64,000 nt of DNA from positions 186,001 to 250,000 of the forward strand of contig NZ_JAJCVJ010000001.1 in assembly GCF_020567425.1 (NCBI RefSeq), in the 5' to 3' direction. This document shows, piece after piece, positions 46,140 to 53,343 of the stretch. Position 1 is the stretch's first letter. The number at the start of each line of letters is the position of its first letter. The stretch comes from Salinirubrum litoreum (GTDB taxonomy: Archaea; Halobacteriota; Halobacteria; Halobacteriales; Haloferacaceae). The notes under the pieces are model-generated. The model was given only the letters and a program-made list of their open reading frames with translations. It was not told the origin of the DNA and did not search any database. Both the position numbers and the translations under genes were made by a program.

Positions 46140-47726
46140 ATGACACACACACCTCCCCGCGACGGTGACTCCCGTCGCCGGGCCGACACCACCCGTCGCT
46201 CGGTCGGCGTCTCGCGCCGCCAGCTACTGGCCGGCGTCGGCACGGTCGGCGTCGCCTCGCTGGGCGCGGGACTCGGCACGACCGCGTTCTTCACCGACCG
46301 GGAGGTGACGACCGCGACGCTGGACGGCGGCACGCTCGACCTCCGACTCGACTACCGCGCCGCCTACCGCCCTGGCGACCGCCGGACCGACTTCGGCTCG
46401 GACCCCGACGCGGACCGCATCCCCGACTCGGGCGGGCTGGTCGTCCTCGAGCAGGTCCCGGACCTGCGCTACGAGGACGGCCCGCGCGAGGGCCGCCCCT
46501 TCAGCGAGGGCGACTGGGGCGACGCTGTCCGGGAGATTCCGTGTGACGACACCCGACTCGTGGACGGGTCGGTGCCGACGATCTTCGACCTCGGCGACGT
46601 GAAACCCGGCGACGAGGGCGAGATCACGACGAGCCTCCACCTCTGCGGCAACCCGGCGTACCTCTGGCTCCGGACGACCGAAACCGTCGACGCCGATGGA
46701 CCAGAAGACGGTTCGATGCCGGCGCTGACCGAGCCGGAAGTCGTCGCCGGTGACGACGGCGAGGGACCGCTCGTCGCGGGCGAACTCGACGACTACCTCT
46801 ACGTCGAGGTCTGGTACGACACCGACTGCGACAACCGGTACGACGACGAGGAGGCCCTGCTCTACCGTGGCTCGCTCGACGGCTTCCTCGGCCTCGCCGA
46901 GACCGGCTACCCGCTCGCACCCTCGCGGGCAGTGGCCGACGAGCAGGATTCCGACGCCAGCGACCTGTCCCCGGTCGTCGGCGACCTCGACGGCTGTACG
47001 CCCCTGACGAAGATCGAGTGGGACGAGTCTGCCGGCCGGTTCACGACCGCCGACAAGGACGACGCCGGGGAACGCGCACTCGATCTCGGCGAGGGCGACA
47101 CCCTCGCCGTCGTCTACGACGAGGACGCCGAGCCGATCCTGCTCGAACTGTCCGACTTCGTCTGGAAGGGCGAGGGCGGGGGCGAAGACGGCGACGAGGG
47201 CGAGATCACCGCCTTCGACTTCCGGGTGCTGACACCCGGCTTCGGCGTCTGTGCGGTCGCGGTGAAGGCCGGTTCGGACCGACAAGGCGGTCGGGGCGGT
47301 CGTGGCGGCCCCGGCAACGCGGGCGGCACGGAGACGTTCGAGTTCGCCTGCGCCCGCAGCGGGACGGTCGACACCGACGACCTGGGCGGCAAGGGGATCA
47401 GCAACGTCCGGTTCTCGCTGTGTCCGCGGCCGTCTGTCCCGCCCGTCGGCGACCCCGACGGCGAGTGCGTCCAGCCAGGCGTCGTCTGTCTCGGACTGCG
47501 GTGGTACCTCCCGACCGGCGCGGACGAGGACGGCGAGCGCTTCGCCGACTTCCCGTCCGACGTGGCCGGCACCCTCGCCGAGGAACTCCGGACGAAGGGT
47601 CTCCCGACCGACGCCGACGCGATCAACGTGATCCAGACCGACGTGGTCGGCTTCGAGACTGAGTACGTGGCGATCCAGTGTCGCCACAACGCGGACAACC
47701 CCAACCCGTTCACGCTCGGTCTGTGA
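46140..47726 (+). CDS. SipW-type secreted protein, TasA-like (gene B)
   Basis: Encodes 528 residues. An Arg/Asp-rich head precedes the signal SRRQLLAGVGTVGVASLGAG, then LGTTAFFTDREV and GGTLDLRLDY, a SipW-type signal with twin arginine. Shared cores with gene A are ITTSLHLCGNPAYLWLRT, LDDYLYVEVWYDTDC, CVQPGVVCLGLRWY and VAIQCRHNADNPNPF, so the Cys pattern is conserved. Between them is a Gly-rich stretch (QGGRGGRGGPGNAGG). The protein stops soon after QCRHN, lacking the extra domain of gene A. ATG at 46140 is the only start after the leader hairpins. Likely a paralogous surface subunit. Confidence 0.8.
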   Translation: MTHTPPRDGDSRRRADTTRRSVGVSRRQLLAGVGTVGVASLGAGLGTTAFFTDREVTTATLDGGTLDLRLDYRAAYRPGDRRTDFGSDPDADRIPDSGGLVVLEQVPDLRYEDGPREGRPFSEGDWGDAVREIPCDDTRLVDGSVPTIFDLGDVKPGDEGEITTSLHLCGNPAYLWLRTTETVDADGPEDGSMPALTEPEVVAGDDGEGPLVAGELDDYLYVEVWYDTDCDNRYDDEEALLYRGSLDGFLGLAETGYPLAPSRAVADEQDSDASDLSPVVGDLDGCTPLTKIEWDESAGRFTTADKDDAGERALDLGEGDTLAVVYDEDAEPILLELSDFVWKGEGGGEDGDEGEITAFDFRVLTPGFGVCAVAVKAGSDRQGGRGGRGGPGNAGGTETFEFACARSGTVDTDDLGGKGISNVRFSLCPRPSVPPVGDPDGECVQPGVVCLGLRWYLPTGADEDGERFADFPSDVAGTLAEELRTKGLPTDADAINVIQTDVVGFETEYVAIQCRHNADNPNPFTLGL

Positions 47727-47828
47727 CGGCAGGCACAGCACCGGAAGCGGACGAAACGGGTCAGTATCGAGCGACAGAAGCCGGTATCGACACACCGTCT
47801 TACAGCGTCCTAACGACGCGGTAGGGCG

Positions 47829-47845
47829 CGGTACGGACGCCATAC
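47829..47845 (+). promoter_or_regulatory. GGTACG-N7-TACC dyad, site C1
   Basis: GGTACGGACGCCATACC, upstream of the C-D pair; three turns upstream of C2, so the two could be bound cooperatively. Confidence 0.7.
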
Positions 47846-47859
47846 CGCCGAGATCGGCG

Positions 47860-47876
47860 GGGTACGCGAGACATAC
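47860..47876 (+). promoter_or_regulatory. GGTACG-N7-TACC dyad, site C2
   Basis: GGTACGCGAGACATACC overlaps the CATACCTAAT box, as site E does, which places it where the core promoter is. Confidence 0.75.
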
Positions 47877-47931
47877 CTAATGCCGGTTCTGGCGAACCAA
47901 GGGACAGAGACCACGGGTGTCTCCGCCCCTG

Positions 47932-47969
47932 CCCACGCGGGCGGTCGGCGGTTCGACTCCGCCGGTGGG
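47932..47969 (+). promoter_or_regulatory. Conserved leader hairpin (gene C)
   Basis: CCCAC (47932-47936) pairs with GTGGG (47965-47969) around GGCGG/CCGCC with loop TTCGACT. Sequence and folding match the stem before gene B; the outer stems use slightly different bases, which supports a folded RNA rather than a chance match. Confidence 0.65.
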
Positions 47970-47989
47970 TCTTCCCCTCGGGGACCATC

Positions 47990-48973
47990 ATGACACACGA
48001 CTCACGACTCATCACACGCAGGAAGGTACTCGCCGGGATCGGCGGGGTCGGCCTGCTCACGGCGGGTGCGGGCCTCGGACAGGGGGTCCTGTCCGGTGGT
48101 GCCCCACCCTACACGCGATTCACCTACGCCCAGCCGGACGGCACCGACGGCAACGGCCAGAACGGCAACGGTGGAAACGGCGGGAACAACGGCAACGGCT
48201 CGTTGCCCCGACTCAAGATCGCGTGGTATCAGACCTACAACGACCGGCCACTCGACTCGCCCGTCGACGAACAGACCGAGGACGCCTTCGGCGATCAGGC
48301 GGTCTACGTCGCGGACGTGACCGGCCCGGTGGTCCGGGTTCCCGACGCGATGCCGGGCGACGCCGGGTCGCTCGGTATCGGCCTCCTCGCGGAGAACGCC
48401 CCCGCGAACGTCTGGTTCGCGGTCCGGGCGGTCCCCGCCGACGGGAGCGACGACCCGATCACGGGGTTCACCGAGAACCAGATCCGGGAACCCGAGGCGA
48501 CGGCCGGCGACACGACCGAGACGCTCGGCGAACTCCAGAACTACCTCGACTTCGACCTCTGGTACGACACCGGCGTCCTCGGCAACGGAGCCGGCTTCAC
48601 CGGTGCCTGCAACGGGACCCGGGACGTGGGCGAGCAGACGATCGCCGAGGGTCGACTCTTCGAGACCGACGACAGCGGCGCGTTCCTCCACCCCGACTAC
48701 CAGTCGCTGTCCGAAGGCATCAGACTCGACGACGAGACGCTCGTCGGCGGGAACGGCTGTCTCGCGCCGAACCAGCCACGCTGTCTCGGCCTCGACTGGC
48801 AGTTCGCGGCCGACGCCCCGAACGTCGCACAGACCGACGCGGTCCAGTTCGAGTTTGTCTTCGCGCTGACCGAGTGTTCCCCGAACACCGACGACGTGAA
48901 CCCCTTCACCGGGGCGACCGTCGCGGAGGCGACTGGCAACGGTCGCGGCCGTGGGCGAGGAGGCGACAGATGA
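47990..48973 (+). CDS. SipW-related secreted protein, degenerate signal (gene C)
   Basis: Encodes 327 residues. The head is TRRKVLAGIGGVGLLTAGAG then LGQGVLSGG, a twin-arginine signal whose usual TAFFSD segment is lost, so processing may differ. A Gly/Asn linker (about 52-76) follows. Cores match the family: LQNYLDFDLWYDTGV, CLAPNQPRCLGLDWQF and VAQTDAVQFEFVFALTECSP with NPF at the end. The terminal QCRHN is replaced by TECSPN. It ends with a Gly/Arg tail. ATG 47990; its stop overlaps gene D start (ATGA). A filament component is possible but not shown. Confidence 0.7.
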   Translation: MTHDSRLITRRKVLAGIGGVGLLTAGAGLGQGVLSGGAPPYTRFTYAQPDGTDGNGQNGNGGNGGNNGNGSLPRLKIAWYQTYNDRPLDSPVDEQTEDAFGDQAVYVADVTGPVVRVPDAMPGDAGSLGIGLLAENAPANVWFAVRAVPADGSDDPITGFTENQIREPEATAGDTTETLGELQNYLDFDLWYDTGVLGNGAGFTGACNGTRDVGEQTIAEGRLFETDDSGAFLHPDYQSLSEGIRLDDETLVGGNGCLAPNQPRCLGLDWQFAADAPNVAQTDAVQFEFVFALTECSPNTDDVNPFTGATVAEATGNGRGRGRGGDR

Positions 48974-49956
48974 CCTTCGACGGCATCTCCCGCAGAGAAC
49001 TGCTCGCCGGCCTGACCGGCGTCGGCGCGGCAGGCGCGCTGACCGGCCTCGGCACGGGGGCGCTCCTCTCCGACACCGAAGGACTCGCGGCCGGCCTCGC
49101 CGGCGGCGCACTCGACCTCGAAGTCACGTGGTCGTACCCCTCCGGCGCGTCCGAGTCGGACGCGAACCTCGCGCGCGTGCCGACCACCGAGGCCGGCACC
49201 GAGAGCACGGTGTCGATCACCGTGGACCTCCCGCAGGGCGCGACCGACTTCAACAACGCCGCGTTCGTCTGGGTTCGCCTGCTCTGTCCCGAGGAGTCGG
49301 ACGTGCCGGCCGACGACGTGACGGTCGAACTGGCCTACGACGACGGCGACCTCGACGGCCAGTCCATCGTCGGTCCCGCGTCGCTCGCCGATCTCCTGTC
49401 GCTGGAGACTGGTGACGGTGCCCGGACCGGCGTGCCACTGCGCGCGACGGCCGACGACGCCTGCCTCGACACACGGGACGACGGCGACCCGATCCGACTC
49501 GCACTCCGGATCGCGCTGGACGAGGACTACGTCGGCGAGACGGCGTTCCACCTCCCGGTCGAGTTCGTCGGCCACCAGTGCCGACACGCGACCGCGACGG
49601 AGAACCCCTTCGCCCGGTCGCCAGTCGGCCCCTGTGGCTCGGTCGGCGTCTTCGAGGAACCGGCGTCCGATCCCGAGGAACCGAAAGCCCCCGAGGAGTC
49701 GACGACCGAGTCCGACTCAGCCTCCACCGAAACCGAGACGGACCCGACTCCCGAGTCGTCGGAGACCGAGTCGACTCCCGAGGAATCGACCCCCGACGAA
49801 GCGACTCCCGAGTCGTCCACCGCCGAGACCGAGACACCCACCGCAGAACAATCGACCACCGAACAGCAACCGACCGAACAGCAGTCCACCGAGACGACGG
49901 CGACCGAATCGACACCCGAGTCGGTCGACCCGAACGTCGGCGGTGGGCGGGCGTAG
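48970..49956 (+). CDS. SipW-type secreted protein with Thr/Glu-rich tail (gene D)
   Basis: Encodes 328 residues. Signal SRRELLAGLTGVGAAGALTG leads into LGTGALLSDTE and AGGALDLEVTW, a SipW-type head. The folded part (about 45-215) is shorter than in A and B and ends with LPVEFVGHQCRHATATENPF, sharing QCRHA/N with the family. The last ~110 residues repeat Glu-Ser-Thr-Pro and look disordered and glycosylatable, ending VDPNVGGGRA. Its ATG overlaps the gene C stop, so the two are translationally coupled. Likely a surface-exposed stalk. Confidence 0.75.
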   Translation: MTFDGISRRELLAGLTGVGAAGALTGLGTGALLSDTEGLAAGLAGGALDLEVTWSYPSGASESDANLARVPTTEAGTESTVSITVDLPQGATDFNNAAFVWVRLLCPEESDVPADDVTVELAYDDGDLDGQSIVGPASLADLLSLETGDGARTGVPLRATADDACLDTRDDGDPIRLALRIALDEDYVGETAFHLPVEFVGHQCRHATATENPFARSPVGPCGSVGVFEEPASDPEEPKAPEESTTESDSASTETETDPTPESSETESTPEESTPDEATPESSTAETETPTAEQSTTEQQPTEQQSTETTATESTPESVDPNVGGGRA

Positions 49957-49958
49957 CC

Positions 49959-49975
49959 GGTACGTGACCCATACC
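49959..49975 (+). promoter_or_regulatory. GGTACG-N7-TACC dyad, site E, over the promoter
   Basis: GGTACGTGACCCATACC overlaps the CATACCTAA box at 49970-49978, which lies 26-34 bases before the ATG of the signal peptidase. That is the position of a TATA box in a leaderless gene, so the box is likely a core promoter and the dyad a direct control site. Confidence 0.75.
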
Positions 49976-50003
49976 TAACCACTCGAAACACCATCTCGAA
50001 CCA

Positions 50004-51185
50004 ATGACATCACTCTCACGTTTCACAGGCGGCAGGTGGGGAGCACGGAACGTGCTCGCCCTCCTGCTGTTGCTCGCTCTCCTCGCGCCCTTCGCGGTCT
50101 ACGCCGTCCCCGGCGTGATCGGGGCCGACCAGAGCTACGTCGTCCTCACGGGGTCGATGGAACCGGCGATCAGTCCCGGCGACGCGGTCGTCGTGGACGC
50201 GGTCGACCCGGCTTCCATCGTCGCCGGGGACGTGATCACCTTCCAGCGCTCGGCCGCGAACGACATCCCCACGACCCACCGGGTGATGGACGTCGTGAAC
50301 GGTGACGCCGGCCTCGCGTTCGTCACGAAAGGTGACGCGAACGAGGACGTCGACGCCAGCGTGGTCACCCCCGACCGCGTCGTCGGGAAGGTCGTCCTGA
50401 CCATCCCGTTCATCGGCTACGTCGTCCAGTTCGTCAACTCCCCGCTGGGCTTCGTCGCCCTCGTGGTGATCCCCTTCGGCCTCCTCCTCATCACCGAGGT
50501 CTGGAGCATGATCCGGGGCAACGCCGGCGCGTCGAGGCGCGACACCGAACCCGGTGTCGGAGCCGACGCGACCACCACTGGTGCCGCCTACGCCACCGAC
50601 GGCGAGTCGGCGCGAGCCGACGAGCCGACCGGCCCGGACGACGACAACCTGACGTTCAGTCAGCGGGACCTCGCGGTCGCCGCAGTCGTCCTCGCGGTCG
50701 CGGCGCTCTTCAGTGGCTACTTCGCCTACGAGCGCCGCGAGGCGTGGCTCGTCGCCGTGGCGGTCGCCGCGACCACGACGTTCCTGCTCGTCGTCGGCCT
50801 CCGCCAGTTCGGTGGTGACGACCCGACCGCCGACGGGACGGTCCAGGCCGGCGCTGGTATCACTACCACCGCCTCGGCCGCAGTCCCGCAGGCGACCATC
50901 CCGGCCGCGATCCGCGACCTGCCGACCGTGACGCTCGCCGACGCGACCGCGCTGGTGACGCTCGGCCGGGACACCGGCCACCCGGTGGTCCACGACCCCG
51001 AGACGGACGAGTACGTCCTGATCGACGCCGGCACGGTCTACACCGCCCCCGCGCCACAGCCAGAACCGGACCCGGAACTGGCCGCCGACGTCGACGCCGA
51101 CGACACCCTCGACGCGTCGATGGAGTGGTTCTTCGGCACCACCGTCGAACCACCGCGCCCGGTGACGGACGGAGGTGAGGAATGA
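50004..51185 (+). CDS. Signal peptidase I, SipW/archaeal type
   Basis: Encodes 393 residues. One N-terminal helix (about 17-38) precedes the catalytic VLTGSMEPAISPGD (Ser51) and DIPTTHRVMDV (His92), the Ser-His pair of S26B archaeal and SipW enzymes; GRVVLTIPFIGY-type VVGKVVLTIPFIGYVVQF follows. Further membrane segments lie at about 149-170 and 225-270, and the C-terminal ~110 residues are acidic and not part of the usual enzyme. It leads an operon with genes F and G (4-base overlaps) and lies beside four SipW-type substrates, so it probably removes their signals outside the membrane. Confidence 0.88.
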   Translation: MTSLSRFTGGRWGARNVLALLLLLALLAPFAVYAVPGVIGADQSYVVLTGSMEPAISPGDAVVVDAVDPASIVAGDVITFQRSAANDIPTTHRVMDVVNGDAGLAFVTKGDANEDVDASVVTPDRVVGKVVLTIPFIGYVVQFVNSPLGFVALVVIPFGLLLITEVWSMIRGNAGASRRDTEPGVGADATTTGAAYATDGESARADEPTGPDDDNLTFSQRDLAVAAVVLAVAALFSGYFAYERREAWLVAVAVAATTTFLLVVGLRQFGGDDPTADGTVQAGAGITTTASAAVPQATIPAAIRDLPTVTLADATALVTLGRDTGHPVVHDPETDEYVLIDAGTVYTAPAPQPEPDPELAADVDADDTLDASMEWFFGTTVEPPRPVTDGGEE

Positions 51186-52351
51186 GCCGACTCGGACCCA
51201 CGGGACGCCTCGCGGCACTGGCGATGGCGGTCGTCCTCGTCTTCGCGCTCGCCGGGAGCGGCGTCGGCACGGACGCCCGACTCGGCGACAGCGAAGTCGC
51301 CAACGTCCCGGTCGTCGTCTTCGGTGCCGCGCCGGACGACCAGCAGTCGGACCTCGTCGGGACGCCCCTCACGCTGACGTTCGAGGGACTGACCGCCGAG
51401 ACCGCCGACTGGCCGGACGGCTTCACCGCGGTCGCCGACGACACCGGAACGGCGTCGTTCTCGGTCCTCTCGACGGTCTCGACCACCGAGTCCGACGAGT
51501 CGAACGAGACCGCAGAACCGGTCTACGTCGTCAGACTCGACAGCGTCGGCCCCGACAGCGTCCAGTTCACGCTCGCCGGGAGCGAACAGACCCCCGCGAC
51601 GGTCGCCGTGAACGGCGATCTGCTCGCCGGCGCACTGGGCCTCTCGGCGTTCGACCCGGCAGTCGTCGAACTCCGGATCGACGGCGTGGTGACCGGCTAC
51701 GACACGACCGCCGCCGGGTCCGTGCAGTTCCAGACGCTCGACTGGGCCGACCGGACCGTGACGTTCCGGGCTGTCGAGTCCGAGGTGCCCGTGAGCGATC
51801 CGACCACCGAGACGCCGACCGCGCCCGGTGAGGAGCCGAACTCCACGACGGAAGCGCCGACCGAGGACCCGAACAGCACGACCGAGGAGACGCCCACGGA
51901 AGGTCCCTCGGGCGAGACGCCGACCGAGACACCCACCGAAGAGGCTCCGACCGAGGCTCCAACAGAGGAGGCACCGACCGAGACTCCAACGGAGGAGACG
52001 CCGACAGAAGAGGCTCCAACGGAGGAGGCACCGACCGAGGCTCCAACGGAGGAGACGCCAACCGAGACACAAACCGAAGCGCCGACCGAAGACACGCCGA
52101 CAGAGACACCGACTGAGTCCTCTCCGACCGAGGAATCCACCGAGTCGTCTTCGACCGAGACTCCGACCGACGAGACGAAGACAGAGACTGAATCGTCGGA
52201 AGCGACAGAGACGACCGAAGCAGGGTCGTCGGCAGCCGAGACGACAGACTCGGCCGGATCGGGTGATTCGACCGACTCGTCTGACTCGACCGACTCGACC
52301 GGTTCGGCTGACACCGAGGCGTCACAGACACCCGACGAGGCGGGCGAATGA
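51182..52351 (+). CDS. Secreted protein with Thr/Glu/Pro-repeat tail (gene F)
   Basis: Encodes 389 residues. Residues 1-35 are a hydrophobic signal ending in SGVGTDARLGDSEV, again like a SipW-type cleavage region. Residues 36-205 form a compact beta-rich domain of unknown family. Residues 206-389 are Pro-Thr-Glu repeats (TETPTEE, TEAPTEE units) ending in a Ser/Asp/Thr tail: an extended, probably glycosylated stalk that could span the S-layer. Overlaps the signal peptidase by 4 bases and gene G by 4 bases. Perhaps a filament anchor or cap. Confidence 0.75.
   Translation: MSRLGPTGRLAALAMAVVLVFALAGSGVGTDARLGDSEVANVPVVVFGAAPDDQQSDLVGTPLTLTFEGLTAETADWPDGFTAVADDTGTASFSVLSTVSTTESDESNETAEPVYVVRLDSVGPDSVQFTLAGSEQTPATVAVNGDLLAGALGLSAFDPAVVELRIDGVVTGYDTTAAGSVQFQTLDWADRTVTFRAVESEVPVSDPTTETPTAPGEEPNSTTEAPTEDPNSTTEETPTEGPSGETPTETPTEEAPTEAPTEEAPTETPTEETPTEEAPTEEAPTEAPTEETPTETQTEAPTEDTPTETPTESSPTEESTESSSTETPTDETKTETESSEATETTEAGSSAAETTDSAGSGDSTDSSDSTDSTGSADTEASQTPDEAGE
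51890..52140 (+). repeat. Degenerate repeat coding Thr/Glu/Pro units
   Basis: Tandem 12-, 15- and 18-base units of ACCGAG/ACGGAGGAG type encode PTEE, TEAP and TETP blocks in gene F. Copy number could vary between strains. Confidence 0.7.
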
Positions 52352-52518
52352 GTGACGCCGGAGCGAGCGGCATGACGGCAAGACGCCCGTCTCGCTCGCT
52401 CCTGTGGAGTGTCCCCGGACTTCGGGCGAACGCACCCAAGCGCAACGCGCTCGTCGTGTTGTGCTACCTCCTGCTGATCGCGCTACTCGCCGAACTACTC
52501 CTGCTGTTCGTCGTCTAA
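52348..52518 (+). CDS. 56-residue single-helix membrane protein (gene G)
   Basis: The ATG overlaps the gene F stop (ATGA). The product begins MSDAGASGMTARRPSRSLLW, has a basic stretch before NAPKRN, and then one strongly hydrophobic helix (about 34-56, ALVVLCYLLLIALLAELLLL) to the TAA. Codon bias is normal. It is the last gene of the signal-peptidase operon and overlaps mptE by 24 bases on the other strand. A role in anchoring or assisting the peptidase is possible; the family is not recognised. Confidence 0.7.
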   Translation: MSDAGASGMTARRPSRSLLWSVPGLRANAPKRNALVVLCYLLLIALLAELLLLFVV

Positions 52519-53190
52519 CGGGACCAGCGACTCCCGTCGGCCGTCGAGGACCGCGAACTGTTCGCCGCGACGACGTTCTAACCAGCCGAGCAGTCGCTCT
52601 GCCCAGTCCAGTTTCTTCGCCTTCTCCGGATCGACCGACTGATCGTCGAAGTCCCACCCCGGAAACACCAGTGTCTCGGCACCGAACGCGTCCGCGAGGA
52701 ACGCCCCACGGTCCCCGTCCGTGAACCCGCCGTAGTTGGCCACCGGGCCGACCGGTTCGGCCTGCGTCGTCGGCAGGACGTTGTCACGCGCGAACGCTGG
52801 CACCCACTCGCGGACCGCCGGGACGTTGTCACCGTGGGCGTGGGCCGCGACCGGGATACCCTCGCGTGTGAGGTCCCGGGCGGTCTCCGGCGTCTTGTCC
52901 AGATCGGTGACGAGGAGGTCGATCTCGACGCCCGCCGCTCGGAGCACGTCACCCGCTGTCGAGGCGGCGACGACGTAGTCGGCCTGCGCTGCGAGTTCGG
53001 TCTCGTCGGCCAACGAGGGAGCGGCACCGGCGACCGCGACGCGACTGCCCGCGATGGGCCGAAGTCGATCGGTGTCGAAGGGCCTCGTCAGATCGGCGAG
53101 CACGTCGCGGGCGTGTTCGTCGCCGGCTCTGTCGTAGCCGAAGTCCGCGAGAATCGCTTCGTAGACCGGCTCCCACGTCTGGAAGTTCAC
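52495..53190 (-). CDS. mptE: 6-hydroxymethylpterin diphosphokinase MptE
   Basis: Encodes 231 residues of the archaeal MptE/DUF115 family: VAVAGAAPSLADE, DYVVAASTAGDVLRAAGVEIDLLVTDLDKTPE and AHAHGDN with GPVANYGGFTDGDRGAFLA. The enzyme replaces bacterial HPPK and activates the pterin for tetrahydrofolate or methanopterin. It lies 153 bases downstream of a dihydropteroate synthase gene on the same strand, giving two consecutive steps. Confidence 0.9.
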   Translation of the reverse strand: MNFQTWEPVYEAILADFGYDRAGDEHARDVLADLTRPFDTDRLRPIAGSRVAVAGAAPSLADETELAAQADYVVAASTAGDVLRAAGVEIDLLVTDLDKTPETARDLTREGIPVAAHAHGDNVPAVREWVPAFARDNVLPTTQAEPVGPVANYGGFTDGDRGAFLADAFGAETLVFPGWDFDDQSVDPEKAKKLDWAERLLGWLERRRGEQFAVLDGRRESLVPLDDEQQE

Positions 53191-53343
53191 GTGTCACTCC
53201 GCAGGTGGTCGTCGAAGAAGCCCGGAGTACGATGACTCTCGGGGAACTGTTGAGTTTGGGCCGGAGTGGCACCAAGTACCCCTACCCGTGTGCCCTTCCG
53301 GCGTCCGAATGACAGTTTAGGTGGATACGGCATAAGTTTTCTC

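Larger units (their letters stand above)
47727..47989. other. Leader and promoter region of the third SipW-type gene
   Basis: 263 bases. It carries two dyads (47829-47845 and 47860-47876) spaced 31 bases, three helical turns, apart. The CATACCTAAT box (47871-47880) overlaps the second. A GAGAC/GTCTC hairpin and the conserved T-arm-like stem (47932-47969) sit in the ~85-base leader before the ATG. Confidence 0.65.
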
